A stretch of 17,158 nucleotides of DNA from CAYZMS01 sp964479625 (GCA_964479625.1 CAYZMS010000051.1:1-17158); one strand, 5' to 3'; shown: positions 1 through 7,563, counted from the stretch's first letter. The notes: generated by a model not told the origin, from the sequence alone. Made by a program: numbers and translations.

Positions 1-70
1 GCAAGGAGGACATTGGACTTTGATTTTTATTTTGCACATATTCAAAGTTCGTCCTCATTGTGCTTTTTTT
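1..70 (+). terminator. Terminator-like hairpin at the window's left edge
   Basis: An imperfect inverted repeat pairs bases 1-22 (GCAAGGAGGAC...GGACTTTG) with 42-63 (CAAAGTTCGTCCTC...TGC), followed directly by a run of seven T (64-70). This is the form of a rho-independent terminator read on the + strand and probably ends a gene lying left of the window. The long AT-rich loop (about 23-41) and internal mismatches make it less tidy than the other terminators here. Confidence 0.5.
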
Positions 71-302
71 AAGGCTCATCATACATCTTTATGCACGACC
101 GATAATTGCCCTTCTAATATGACAAGAATTCTCTTAATACACAAGGGCTCATGAAAATAATTTCCGAAAAGGAAAAGGGTGCCTTCAAATGCCCCTCGAA
201 GGACAATTAGGGTAAAAGGATCAAGCCCCAAACTCCTCAGAAAGGGAATATCCGGTTATTTAAAAATTCTTCTGAGATATTCTTAATCCTATACCTTAGA
301 CC
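71..302. other. Gene-free stretch upstream of the membrane protein
   Basis: I see no convincing reading frame, RNA gene or repeat. There is only a small hairpin (TTTCC at 161-165 with GGAAA at 171-175) and a short CCTTC/GAAGG pairing near 182-205. The stretch probably holds the upstream control region of the gene starting at 331. Confidence 0.5.
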
Positions 303-310
303 TATCTTTG
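280..310 (+). promoter_or_regulatory. Candidate Bacteroidota promoter
   Basis: TATCTTTG at 303-310 matches the Bacteroidota -7 element TAnnTTTG. The -33 position (280-282, 20 bases upstream) reads TTC rather than TTG, so this is a half-good match. Transcription would begin near 317 and give a leader of about 14 bases before the ATG at 331. Confidence 0.45.
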
Positions 311-330
311 AATCCGAAAAGCCCTGCATC

Positions 331-858
331 ATGAGCCTCAATGACCTTTTTGATTTTATCTCCGCCAATCCGACTTATGTCGTATTATACTTTGCCATTA
401 TTCCTGTTCTGGCGATCTTATTCGGCTGGCTGGATCGGGGCCGGGGGCATAACACCCCCTGGCGCTATCTGTATTCCGCTTTGATTTACCTGGTCGCGGT
501 ACCGGGCATCTTCGCTTTGACCCTTAATATTTACCTTTTTCTTTTCGAAAGAGGACATGATATTCTGGATAGCGACCTGATCACACAGGTCCTACCCATT
601 GTTTCTATGATCCTTACGCTGGGAATTATCCGGCAGGGAGTAGATCTTGATTACATCCCGGGCTTTGATAAACTGTCCGGCTTACTAATGATCATTTTCG
701 CTGCCCTGGCGATTATGTGGTTTATTGACCGCCTCCGTATCGTGGCTTTTATGCGGCTTCCGGCCGGGGCCGTGATATGTATTTTTGTGGCTTTACTTAT
801 CCTGATCCGGTATGGTTGGGGAAAAGCCTTTGGAAGTCCTTATCGCTCTCAACGATGA
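331..858 (+). CDS. Five-helix integral membrane protein, unknown function
   Basis: The 175-residue product is strongly hydrophobic, with five predicted membrane segments at about 15-34, 46-72, 82-101, 114-132 and 142-160. Short charged loops separate them (RGRGH at 36-40, FERGHDILDSD at 72-82, DRLR at 133-136), and the tail is basic. I see no enzyme or transporter signature. The ATG at 331 sits just after a good -7 promoter element and there is no earlier in-frame alternative. The gene stands alone, and the converging minus-strand pair gives no functional hint. It resembles conserved membrane proteins of unknown role common in Bacteroidota, but that is from memory and untested. That it is a real gene is fairly sure; its function is unknown. 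Confidence 0.8.
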   Translation: MSLNDLFDFISANPTYVVLYFAIIPVLAILFGWLDRGRGHNTPWRYLYSALIYLVAVPGIFALTLNIYLFLFERGHDILDSDLITQVLPIVSMILTLGIIRQGVDLDYIPGFDKLSGLLMIIFAALAIMWFIDRLRIVAFMRLPAGAVICIFVALLILIRYGWGKAFGSPYRSQR

Positions 859-902
859 TCAAGGCCTGGCCCGGGGCCGTGGCTGTTTCCATTTAATGAA
901 CC

Positions 903-938
903 TTTTTTCGGGATAGATCTATCCCGAAAATCTATTTT
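903..938. terminator. Bidirectional terminator, perfect 26-base palindrome
   Basis: Bases 905-930 form a perfect inverted repeat: TTTTCGGGATA, centre GATC, TATCCCGAAAA. T-rich sequence follows on the + strand (TCTATTTT). On the minus strand the stem ends in a run of A paired to T. It lies between the converging genes ending at 858 and 983 and can serve both. A second small stem (958-963 with 975-980, GAGCTT/AAGCTC) lies just beyond the stop of the minus-strand gene. Confidence 0.75.
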
Positions 939-982
939 AATTGATTTATCTAAAAGTGAGCTTGCTATAAGAAAAAGCTCCT

Positions 983-1456
983 TTAGTTTACCTTTCGAAC
1001 CATTTCTGCATCCTGCAAGGCGTAGATCAAGCGGTTGATGTCTGAACCATTCAATTCCAGTTTGCCTCGGATGATAATGGGTTCGGCCGTGTATTCAATA
1101 GGCTCTTTGGTATACACTTCCATAACGGTTTCCGGACCTGCTCCTCCACAGAAAAAACACATATTGTAGGGATAAGCCGAAAAGACGAACTCGGTGTGGC
1201 TTTTATACCCTTCAATGGGAATAATGTATCCCTTTACCTCTACTACCTTATTTTCCAGTTCCAATACATCATCACTAAATACCGGCACATCCACTTTGAA
1301 GCCCAGCATTTCATCGTATTGTTTTTTGAAGGTGATCTTCGAAAGGGTTTTCCAAACCCTGGCTTCCTTAGAGGCCTGTAGGTTGGAGTTGGATTGGGCC
1401 AGGGTAGTTCCTGAAAAAGAAAATATTGTAGCTAAAACAAAAATGATATTTCTCAT
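983..1456 (-). CDS. Small exported protein with CFFC motif (DUF3299-like)
   Basis: From the ATG at 1456 this encodes 157 residues starting with a clear signal peptide (MRNIIFVLATIFSFSGTTLA, cut likely before Gln21), so the protein is exported. The mature part has a beta-rich pattern: KVVEVKGYIIPIEG at about 70-83, then MCFFCGGAGPETVMEVY near 99-115, with a CxxC pair at 100 and 103. The spacing recalls the DUF3299 group of periplasmic proteins (OB-like fold); that is recognition from memory, moderately sure. The CxxC could bind metal or form a disulfide. An upstream ATG at 1501 would overlap the preceding gene and put 15 charged residues before the signal peptide; the A-rich leader before 1456 favours the shorter start. 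It follows the lipoprotein gene after 49 bases, so the two are probably co-transcribed. Confidence 0.75.
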   Translation of the reverse strand: MRNIIFVLATIFSFSGTTLAQSNSNLQASKEARVWKTLSKITFKKQYDEMLGFKVDVPVFSDDVLELENKVVEVKGYIIPIEGYKSHTEFVFSAYPYNMCFFCGGAGPETVMEVYTKEPIEYTAEPIIIRGKLELNGSDINRLIYALQDAEMVRKVN

Positions 1457-1505
1457 TATTCTTTTTTTATTGATACGAATGACAAGGAGTTCTGTTTCCA
1501 TAACA

Positions 1506-2849
1506 TTAATTATTCGAAAAATCGATAAGGGCTGTCCAAACGCTCAACCTCCGATTATCCGCCCGGGTCCAGATTGGACGGACCACCCCCTTTTCAACAC
1601 TAATGTCATTATAGTCGCCAAAGAAAACCCTCGGGTTAGGGATAAAGGGAGTGGCACTGATCCGGAGGTTTTCAAAGGATTTTCCACCATCAGTACTTCG
1701 AGCCAGAAAGACATCGGTATTCAGGTCTTCGTAATTACGCCGGTCGTAGAAAACGATGTATAAAAAGCCCGTACTTTGATCGACTGCCAACCAGCTGAGA
1801 AATTGATGTTTCCCAACTGGGTCTGTATTGACGCGCAGGGGTTCCGACCAGGTATCTCCCCCGTCCGATGAGCGTGCTAACCAAATGTCGGTATCATCCC
1901 CTCCATTCCGTTGATCCGCCCAATTGACGTAGATTGTCCCATGATGAGGCCCTTTACTTCGATCAACGGCAGTCACGGGCATACCATTACACCGCATGAT
2001 CCCCGGAATGTCAAAGGTCCATCCACCGGGTTGATCTGCCAGTAGGATGTCTTCCGCCAGCCAGGTTTCTCCCCCATCTAATGATCGGTCAAAATAAATT
2101 TTTTCGTCCCAGGCCCAGGCTACGTATATTTCCCCCTCGGGACCAACGGCGGGTACGGCTCCTTCCGTAGTTTGATCATTATCCAGGCAATCTCCATTGA
2201 ATTGGTTGATGGCAATGGCTGTTGACCAACTTTCGCCCTGATCCGTCGAACGGGAAAACAAAATGCGGGACTGGTCTTCCGGCTCAGGGCTGTCGTATTT
2301 ATCGAATTCCGTCCAGGTCAGGTATAAATGATTATTCCGGGGGTCTACAGCCATCCATTGCTTATCCTGGTCTTTTGGATGGTGCAGCCCTGCGTAGGAA
2401 CCATCATTCCATTGCAAGCCACCATCCAAAGACTTTTGGATCACAATGCGATCCAGAATGGTTGGATCGGTCCAGCGGCCGTCATTAGGGTCGGAAAGAT
2501 GGGAATAATAAAAATTATTATCGTAATCTGCCCGAATGACCGGGTCGCCAAACACTCCATATGGAGAATCCAATTGATCGATCGTCCAGCTAGCACCTCC
2601 ATCCGCAGATCGGTAGACCCGGTTCAGAATAGCCCCGGCCACAAGCTGCTCGGTCTTGTTCGGATTGATTGCGATACTTGGTTCACAAGGCCCATAGGCA
2701 CTGTTTAAGGCACCTGCACTGTCAATACAAACATTTTTGAATGCTTGTTTTTGATCCAATGGTTCGATCAGTTGAGGGATTCCACTTCTGCTACAGGATA
2801 CAAAACCGGAAATTGCCGTTAAAAGGATTAGAAACCGAAATAAGGTCAT
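1506..2849 (-). CDS. Sialidase-like six-Asp-box propeller lipoprotein
   Basis: The 447-residue product starts with a lipoprotein signal peptide, the lipobox Cys being residue 19 (GFVSC), so it should be anchored in the cell envelope. Six Asp-box (BNR) motifs of form S-x-D-x-G-x-[ST]-W are visible at 81-88, 140-147, 201-208, 256-263, 327-334 and 385-392, the last ending in F. Even spacing of about 55-70 residues fits one six-bladed beta-propeller. Such proteins are often labelled exo-alpha-sialidase, but the Asp box is structural. I did not identify the Arg triad, Tyr or Glu of true sialidases, so catalytic activity is unproven and a carbohydrate- or protein-binding role is equally possible. 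It is the first gene of a probable two-gene minus-strand unit with the CxxC protein. Confidence 0.85.
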   Translation of the reverse strand: MTLFRFLILLTAISGFVSCSRSGIPQLIEPLDQKQAFKNVCIDSAGALNSAYGPCEPSIAINPNKTEQLVAGAILNRVYRSADGGASWTIDQLDSPYGVFGDPVIRADYDNNFYYSHLSDPNDGRWTDPTILDRIVIQKSLDGGLQWNDGSYAGLHHPKDQDKQWMAVDPRNNHLYLTWTEFDKYDSPEPEDQSRILFSRSTDQGESWSTAIAINQFNGDCLDNDQTTEGAVPAVGPEGEIYVAWAWDEKIYFDRSLDGGETWLAEDILLADQPGGWTFDIPGIMRCNGMPVTAVDRSKGPHHGTIYVNWADQRNGGDDTDIWLARSSDGGDTWSEPLRVNTDPVGKHQFLSWLAVDQSTGFLYIVFYDRRNYEDLNTDVFLARSTDGGKSFENLRISATPFIPNPRVFFGDYNDISVEKGVVRPIWTRADNRRLSVWTALIDFSNN

Positions 2850-2908
2850 AGCCAGTGGGTAATTAAGGATACAAAGGATAAAAGTTCAAAATATCAAATT
2901 TCTAAAGA
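2850..2908. promoter_or_regulatory. Divergent promoter gap, 59 bases
   Basis: This AT-rich gap separates the start of the lipoprotein gene (minus) from that of the dehydrogenase (plus), so both promoters must lie here or inside the genes. The best minus-strand -7 candidate is TATCCTTTG (complement of 2872-2880), which has one base more than TAnnTTTG and no well-placed TTG. No exact match exists on the plus strand. Confidence 0.35.
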
Positions 2909-5842
2909 ATGCAAATGGCTTCCAAACCCAATTTCAAAAGGTTACTCGAAAACCTGGAGGGTGAGCTGAAAACAGACCACCTGCATCAGGTTATCTATGC
3001 GACGGATGCCTCCGTATACAGAGAACTGCCCTTGGGAGTAGTTTGGCCTAAACACCGAAAAGATATACAGAACATTGTAAAATGGGCTAAACAGGAAGGC
3101 GTATCTCTTATTCCAAGAGCTGCTGGCACCTCTCTGGCAGGGCAATGCGTAGGCTCCGGGCTGGTGTTAGATACCTCCCGATACATGACCCGTATTCTAG
3201 CTATTTCGAAAGAAGAGCAATGGGTCAGGGTTCAGCCGGGTGTCATCCGGGATGAACTCAATGCCTACCTAAAGCCTTATGGCTTGTACTTCGGTCCGAA
3301 TACTTCCACCGCCAATCGTTGCATGATCGGAGGCATGGTTGGTAACAACAGTTGTGGAACCACCAGCATTACTTACGGTAGTACCCGGGAGCATTTGCTG
3401 GAGGCGGAAGTTGTGCTAAGCGACGGTAGCCTGGCCAAATTTGGTCCTACTTCTTCTGAGGAGCGACACAAAAAACAGCAACAATCCAACCTGGAAGGAC
3501 AGATCTTCCAGGCCATGGATACCATGCTACAATCGGGGGAAGTTCGAAAAAAGATTGTGGAAGCCTGGCCGCGCCCCGAGATCCATCGCAGAAATACCGG
3601 CTATGCATTGGACATGCTTATCCGGCAACAACCCTATCAGCCGGAGGGCCCACCAACAAATTTTTGCGCATTACTGGCCGGTTCTGAGGGAACCCTGGCC
3701 ATTACCACCGAATTGAAACTAAACCTGGTCCCTTTACCTCCTGCTGAAGTAGCCGTGGTAGCCGTACACTTTTCTGACCTTTCCAGTTGCCTGGAAGCTA
3801 CTCAACTGGCCATGGAACATGAACCCACCGCTTGTGAGCTAATGGATCATCATATTCTTGAGTTAACCAAAGACAACATCCAACAACGACAGAACCGGTT
3901 TTTTGTGCAAGGCGAACCGGCAGCCCTCCTTTTGGTAGAGTTCCGGGCCTCTACCCCTAGCTTGCTCCAAAAGCAGACCGATGGGTTTATGCAGCATTGG
4001 AAACAGGGAAAAATGGGGTATTACGCCTCCCTTGTTACCGGTGAAGCCACTAAAAAGGTCTGGGCATTGAGAGCTGCCGGCCTGGGGGTGCTTTCCAATA
4101 TGCCTGGGGATGCCAAGCCGGTTGCTTGCATTGAGGACACTGCGGTCGCCCTGCAGGATTTACCAACATATATCAGTGAGTTCGAATCCTTAATGAAAGA
4201 TTTTGGCCAGGAAGCAGTCTACTACGCCCATGCCGGGGCGGGAGAGTTACATCTTCGGCCTATTCTCAACCTCAAAAAAGAAAAGGACCGGAAACTGTTT
4301 TTTGAGATCAGTGCCGCCACGGCTCAATTGGTCAGAAGATACCGGGGTGCCCTGAGCGGGGAACACGGAGACGGAAGGATCCGGGCTCCCTTCCTGCGTG
4401 ATGTACTTGGAGAGGAAAATTATCAATTACTCCGGCAAGTAAAATCCATCTGGGACCCTCAGGGGATTTTCAATCCCGGCAAGATCGTCGACGCCCTTCC
4501 CTTGGATCAGAACCTGCGGTACGAAGCCGGCCAGATCACTCCCGAATGGGATACCCTGTTCGACTTCTCAAGAGATGGAGGCCTGCTCCGAGCGGCAGAA
4601 CGATGCAATGGCTCCGGGGATTGCCGAAAACTACCCTTTTCAGGCGGTACTATGTGCCCCAGTTACCAGGCGACCCGCAACGAGCAGGACAGCACGAGGG
4701 CACGCGCCAATATGCTTAGGGAATTGTTGACCCACAAAACGAGAGAAGCTTTTCTTCAACCGGAGTTGAAGGCAGTTATGGACCTTTGTCTTTCCTGTAA
4801 GGGTTGTACAGCAGAATGTCCCTCCAATGTAGACATGGCCACCCTAAAGGCCGAATATTTATACCAGCTTCAAAAGGAAAAAGGCATTCCTTTTCGATCG
4901 AGGGTGTTTGGGAACATAGCACGATTAAATGCCCTCGCCGCCGCCAGCCCCCTCATCAGTAATTTATTTTTAAGGGGAAAGGCTACAGCTCCCTTCCTGA
5001 AAAAAATACTGGGGGTTCACCCAAAGCGAAGTCTTCCAAAAATCTACCCCTCCTTGCGATCCTGGTGGAAAAAGAACAAAAACATACTACAGCCTACCGG
5101 AGATATCCAGGGAGAAGTTTTTTTCTTTTGCGATGAGTTCACCAATTTCAATGATGTGCAGGCGGGAAAAGCCGCTATTCAATTGTTGTTGAACCTTGGG
5201 TATAAGGTACAGCTGGAACAACATCCCGAAAGCGGAAGGGCGGCCATATCTAAAGGCCTCCTTCAAAAGGTAGCTCAACTGGCTGAAATTCAGGTCCGCA
5301 AATTTGAACCGCTGGTTTCCGGCAACAAACCCCTGGTTGGCCTGGAACCATCAGCTATTTTAAGTTTCCGGGATGAATACCCGCGACTGGTCCCTGCCGA
5401 ACTACGGCAACAAGCCAATAGCTTAAGTGAAAATGTTCTTGTATTCGAAGAGTTTATGTGGCGGGAAATTGCAGCGGGGCGAATCCGCCGGGATCAATTT
5501 ACTCAACAACAACGTACGATTTATTTACATGCCCATTGTCACCAAAAGGCCCTTGCAGATATTCAGGTCACTGCCGGATTGTTGGAATTCCCCGATAACT
5601 ATTCCGTAGAGTATATCCCCTCCGGTTGCTGCGGCATGGCCGGTTCATTCGGATACGAAAAGGAACATTATTCCCTGAGTATGCAAATTGCAGAAATGGT
5701 CTTATTTCCCAGGCTAAGGGAACTGAAAAAGAAGGCTCTTGTTGCTGCCCCCGGAACTAGCTGCCGCCACCAGATATGGGATGGTTGTGGGATCAAGGCA
5801 CAGCACCCTGCAGAAATCATGTGGGCAGCTTTTCACGCCTGA
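2909..5842 (+). CDS. FAD-linked and Fe-S 2-hydroxyacid dehydrogenase, YdiJ-like
   Basis: The 977 residues join modules often found on separate GlcD- and GlpC/GlcF-type subunits. The FAD-binding domain covers about 35-275 (PRAAGTSLAGQ at 69-79, GPNTSTANRCMIGGMVGNNS from 129). The FAD-oxidase C-terminal domain covers about 280-530; HAGAGELHLRP at 441-451 and SGEHGDGR at 483-490 carry the His/Glu residues that in this family hold metal and substrate. A ferredoxin-like domain has Cys566, 572, 583 and then C-x2-C-x2-C-x3-CP at 627-637. A C-terminal CCG-type domain has HCH at 876-878, CCG at 907-909 and Cys952. Order and length match E. coli YdiJ (about 1,018 residues), reported as a D-2-hydroxyglutarate dehydrogenase. 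The substrate here is inferred (D-2-hydroxyglutarate or D-lactate), with electrons probably passing to quinone. The ATG at 2915 (Met3) is an alternative start. Confidence 0.9.
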   Translation: MQMASKPNFKRLLENLEGELKTDHLHQVIYATDASVYRELPLGVVWPKHRKDIQNIVKWAKQEGVSLIPRAAGTSLAGQCVGSGLVLDTSRYMTRILAISKEEQWVRVQPGVIRDELNAYLKPYGLYFGPNTSTANRCMIGGMVGNNSCGTTSITYGSTREHLLEAEVVLSDGSLAKFGPTSSEERHKKQQQSNLEGQIFQAMDTMLQSGEVRKKIVEAWPRPEIHRRNTGYALDMLIRQQPYQPEGPPTNFCALLAGSEGTLAITTELKLNLVPLPPAEVAVVAVHFSDLSSCLEATQLAMEHEPTACELMDHHILELTKDNIQQRQNRFFVQGEPAALLLVEFRASTPSLLQKQTDGFMQHWKQGKMGYYASLVTGEATKKVWALRAAGLGVLSNMPGDAKPVACIEDTAVALQDLPTYISEFESLMKDFGQEAVYYAHAGAGELHLRPILNLKKEKDRKLFFEISAATAQLVRRYRGALSGEHGDGRIRAPFLRDVLGEENYQLLRQVKSIWDPQGIFNPGKIVDALPLDQNLRYEAGQITPEWDTLFDFSRDGGLLRAAERCNGSGDCRKLPFSGGTMCPSYQATRNEQDSTRARANMLRELLTHKTREAFLQPELKAVMDLCLSCKGCTAECPSNVDMATLKAEYLYQLQKEKGIPFRSRVFGNIARLNALAAASPLISNLFLRGKATAPFLKKILGVHPKRSLPKIYPSLRSWWKKNKNILQPTGDIQGEVFFFCDEFTNFNDVQAGKAAIQLLLNLGYKVQLEQHPESGRAAISKGLLQKVAQLAEIQVRKFEPLVSGNKPLVGLEPSAILSFRDEYPRLVPAELRQQANSLSENVLVFEEFMWREIAAGRIRRDQFTQQQRTIYLHAHCHQKALADIQVTAGLLEFPDNYSVEYIPSGCCGMAGSFGYEKEHYSLSMQIAEMVLFPRLRELKKKALVAAPGTSCRHQIWDGCGIKAQHPAEIMWAAFHA

Positions 5843-5860
5843 AGAAAACCCTTTCCAAAT

Positions 5861-5891
5861 AAAAAAGGCCGGTGCCAGGTGGCACCGACCG
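5861..5891 (-). terminator. GC-rich hairpin with T-run on the minus strand
   Basis: CGGTGCC (5870-5876) pairs with GGCACCG (5881-5887) around an AGGT loop, and GG/CC at 5867-5868/5889-5890 extend the stem past one mismatch. The run AAAAAA at 5861-5866 becomes TTTTTT after the stem on the minus strand, so this is a minus-strand terminator. On the plus strand the stem is followed by A's, not T's, so it is not a normal terminator for the dehydrogenase gene that stops at 5842. Confidence 0.65.
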
Positions 5892-6232
5892 TAAAAAAAC
5901 ACCTAAAACCCTATTAACTAACCTAAGCTCTCGAATAATCTCTTTTGAGATTATTTTATATTCTCTTCTTCCAGTTACGATGGTTAACGGCTAACCGGAT
6001 GTATTTGATGTGTCTGTTTTACTTTTTAATATACTATCTTAAAGAATCAAAAAGTGACTATTTGGATGCAAAGCTTCCTTTTTTTAACTTTTTTTATCTT
6101 TGTTACCTTCTTAGTCCAAACATATTTCCAGTGGTTTTTCCACCTCTTTTCTGTCAAAAGCTTGTCAGAAAACCCTAAGGCTTATTGGATTAACGAGCGG
6201 TGAATAAAAGAGTTCTTTCCAGGCTACAGACC
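5892..6232. other. Gene-free AT-rich stretch with a 9-bp hairpin; possible small transcript
   Basis: No convincing protein gene is present. A perfect stem pairs AATAATCTC (5934-5942) with GAGATTATT (5947-5955) around TTTT, followed by T-rich sequence on the plus strand; it may end the dehydrogenase transcript. GGTTA/TAACC on the minus strand (within 5982-5997) forms another small stem. A plus-strand -7 match, TATCTTTG, lies at 6095-6102, and a minus-strand one, complement of CAAACATA, at 6117-6124. Neither has a TTG at the right distance. The block is bounded by two minus-strand terminators, so a small minus-strand RNA ending near 5861 is possible. Confidence 0.4.
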
Positions 6233-6262
6233 AAAAAAAACCGGTCCGAGTTCGGACCGGTT
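6233..6262 (-). terminator. Terminator of the small heat shock gene
   Basis: CCGGTCCG (6241-6248) pairs with CGGACCGG (6253-6260) around a 4-base loop, and AA/TT extend the stem to 6239-6262. The A-run at 6233-6240 gives eight T after the stem on the minus strand. It lies about 25 bases beyond the stop of the Hsp20 gene at 6288. Confidence 0.9.
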
Positions 6263-6287
6263 CTCAAGCATTGAACCACTTTATCGC

Positions 6288-6722
6288 TTAGCCCACTTCG
6301 ATCGTGCGGGCGGGCAGATCTTTTGCTTCCTCTTTTTTCGGAATAGAGATCATCAACACACCATTTTCATAAGCAGCACTTACCGCAGCTGCATCGGCGG
6401 TTTCCGGCAAGGTGAAGTGGCGTTCGAATTTGTAATAGCTAAATTCACGCCGGCGGACTTTGCCATTGCTTTCGTTGTGATGCTCCTTTTCTACCTTAAT
6501 ACTGAGGAGGTCCTTTTCTACCTTTAATTCGAAATCTTCTTTGTTCAGACCAGGAGCCGCAACTTCCAGTGCGAAACGGTCATCTTCTTCTGTTATGTTC
6601 ACCGCAGGACTAGTGTGGACAGTATTCCAATTGGGCATATCAGCGCCAAAAAACTCAGTGAACAAATGGTCAACATCGTTCAGTAAGGCAGGACGTGCAG
6701 GATTAAATTTTGCTAACATCAT
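6288..6722 (-). CDS. Small heat shock protein, Hsp20/alpha-crystallin family
   Basis: The 144-residue product is an ATP-independent holdase chaperone that binds unfolding proteins in the cytoplasm. The alpha-crystallin domain covers about 38-130: PAVNITEEDDRFALEVAAPG from 39, a charged dimer-loop region at about 78-95 (KEHHNESNGKVRRREF), and the hallmark A-x3-GVL at 117-123 followed by MISIPKK. The C-terminal I-x-V anchor (Ile141-Glu-Val143) that joins oligomers is present. The short N-terminal arm is typical of bacterial members. Two ATG codons in tandem (6722 and 6719) could start it, a difference of one residue. The gene is a single unit with its own terminator, transcribed away from the nitroreductase gene. 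Expression is presumably stress-controlled, but no known heat-shock element is recognised. The family call is very sure. Confidence 0.95.
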   Translation of the reverse strand: MMLAKFNPARPALLNDVDHLFTEFFGADMPNWNTVHTSPAVNITEEDDRFALEVAAPGLNKEDFELKVEKDLLSIKVEKEHHNESNGKVRRREFSYYKFERHFTLPETADAAAVSAAYENGVLMISIPKKEEAKDLPARTIEVG

Positions 6723-6766
6723 GGCTTTATGTTTTTAGTGAATTTTAAAATTGTTTCACTGATCAA

Positions 6767-6781
6767 TATGCAATTTGCATA
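6767..6781. promoter_or_regulatory. Palindrome TATGCAATTTGCATA, possible operator
   Basis: This is a perfect inverted repeat with 7-base arms around a single T. It lies 45 bases upstream of the Hsp20 start, in the divergent gap shared with the nitroreductase gene. The size and place fit a dimeric regulator's binding site, but no regulator is encoded nearby and the site is AT-rich, so chance is possible. Confidence 0.35.
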
Positions 6782-6929
6782 CCAGCCCCTAAAAATGAAA
6801 ATTTTGCAGGAGCTCGAATGTCAATATGACACCCGGCTCGATTTATTCATGACTTTTTGGCACAAGCCCAGAGTTTCTGAGCATCCTTCATTGGCAAAAC
6901 CCTATTTTGCTCAAAAAAAAAACGCTCTT

Positions 6930-7508
6930 ATGTCATCTGAATTCCTGAAGATCATTCGAAACCGCCGAAGTGTTTTTCCGGCGCAATACAACGGAACCCC
7001 CGTGGATCGTGCTACTTTAGAGCTTTTGTTGGAACAAGCGAATTGGGCACCCACCCATCGACTCACCGAACCCTGGAGGTACCGGGTCTTTCATGAACCC
7101 GCAGCCCGGCAAAAGTTAGGGGATTATTTAGCCCATTGGTACAAGACCAATACACCGGAGGCGGAGTTTTCCGCGAAAAAGTTTGAAAAGAACCAGCAAA
7201 AACCAGTTCGATCGGCCGCCGTACTGGCCATTTGTATGCAGCGTGACCCGGAGGAGAAGGTTCCGGAATGGGAAGAACTGGCGGCAGTGGCCTGTTCCGT
7301 CCAGAACCTATGGCTGAGCTGTTCCGCACTGGGCCTGGGAGGCTACTGGAGTTCCCCACCGGCAATGATGGGGGATGCCGCCCGGGAGTTTCTTCAACTT
7401 CCCGAAGATCAAAAGTGCTTTGGACTATTCTATCTTGGTCATTTCGACCTGGATCTGCCCGAGGGCAAAAGAGGGCTCTGGCAAGAAAAAGTAGAATGGA
7501 TGGACTAG
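6930..7508 (+). CDS. Nitroreductase-family FMN oxidoreductase (YdjA-like)
   Basis: From the ATG at 6930 the product has 192 residues, close to the roughly 185 of compact YdjA-type nitroreductases, which bind FMN as dimers and use NAD(P)H. Family marks are the N-terminal RNRRS (10-14) and the NWAPTHRLTEPWRYRVF stretch from 38 that helps form the FMN pocket. Others are ELAAVACSVQNLWLS (116-130) on the core helix and GLGGYWSS (135-142). The frame stays open upstream to 6729, but that would add 67 residues of low family likeness overlapping the Hsp20 promoter region, and the A-run (6913-6922) just before 6930 is a typical leader here. The physiological substrate cannot be told from sequence. It lies between Hsp20 (divergent) and the pyrophosphatase gene, with no shared function apparent. 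Confidence 0.88.
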   Translation: MSSEFLKIIRNRRSVFPAQYNGTPVDRATLELLLEQANWAPTHRLTEPWRYRVFHEPAARQKLGDYLAHWYKTNTPEAEFSAKKFEKNQQKPVRSAAVLAICMQRDPEEKVPEWEELAAVACSVQNLWLSCSALGLGGYWSSPPAMMGDAAREFLQLPEDQKCFGLFYLGHFDLDLPEGKRGLWQEKVEWMD

Positions 7509-7531
7509 CGCAGGTGGTAGCCTTTGTATAT

Positions 7532-7563
7532 GTTGGACAAAAGAATATTTTGCATTAGTTTTG
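7532..7563 (+). promoter_or_regulatory. Bacteroidota promoter of the pyrophosphatase gene
   Basis: TTG at 7533-7535 (in TGTTGG) and TAGTTTTG at 7556-7563 match the -33 and TAnnTTTG -7 elements with exactly 20 bases between them. Transcription should start near 7570, giving a leader of about 106 bases before the ATG at 7676. Confidence 0.75.

Noticed and set aside
1194..1763. Long plus-strand frame (189 codons) over the end of one minus-strand gene and the start of the next
   Set aside because: It is antisense to two genes with clear signal peptides and domain motifs, and its product shows no family pattern, so it is a chance open frame.
1506..2849. Evenly spaced repeats that might be a DNA repeat array
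   Set aside because: The periodicity is the six Asp-box protein motifs. The DNA between them is not repeated.
5945..6178. 77-codon plus-strand frame in the gap after the dehydrogenase gene
   Set aside because: It starts with TTG inside a hairpin, is rich in Phe/Leu/Tyr as expected from T-rich non-coding DNA, and has no leader or family likeness.
6729..6929. Upstream extension of the nitroreductase by 67 residues
   Set aside because: The added residues do not resemble the family, would occupy the divergent promoter region, and the internal ATG at 6930 gives the usual protein length.
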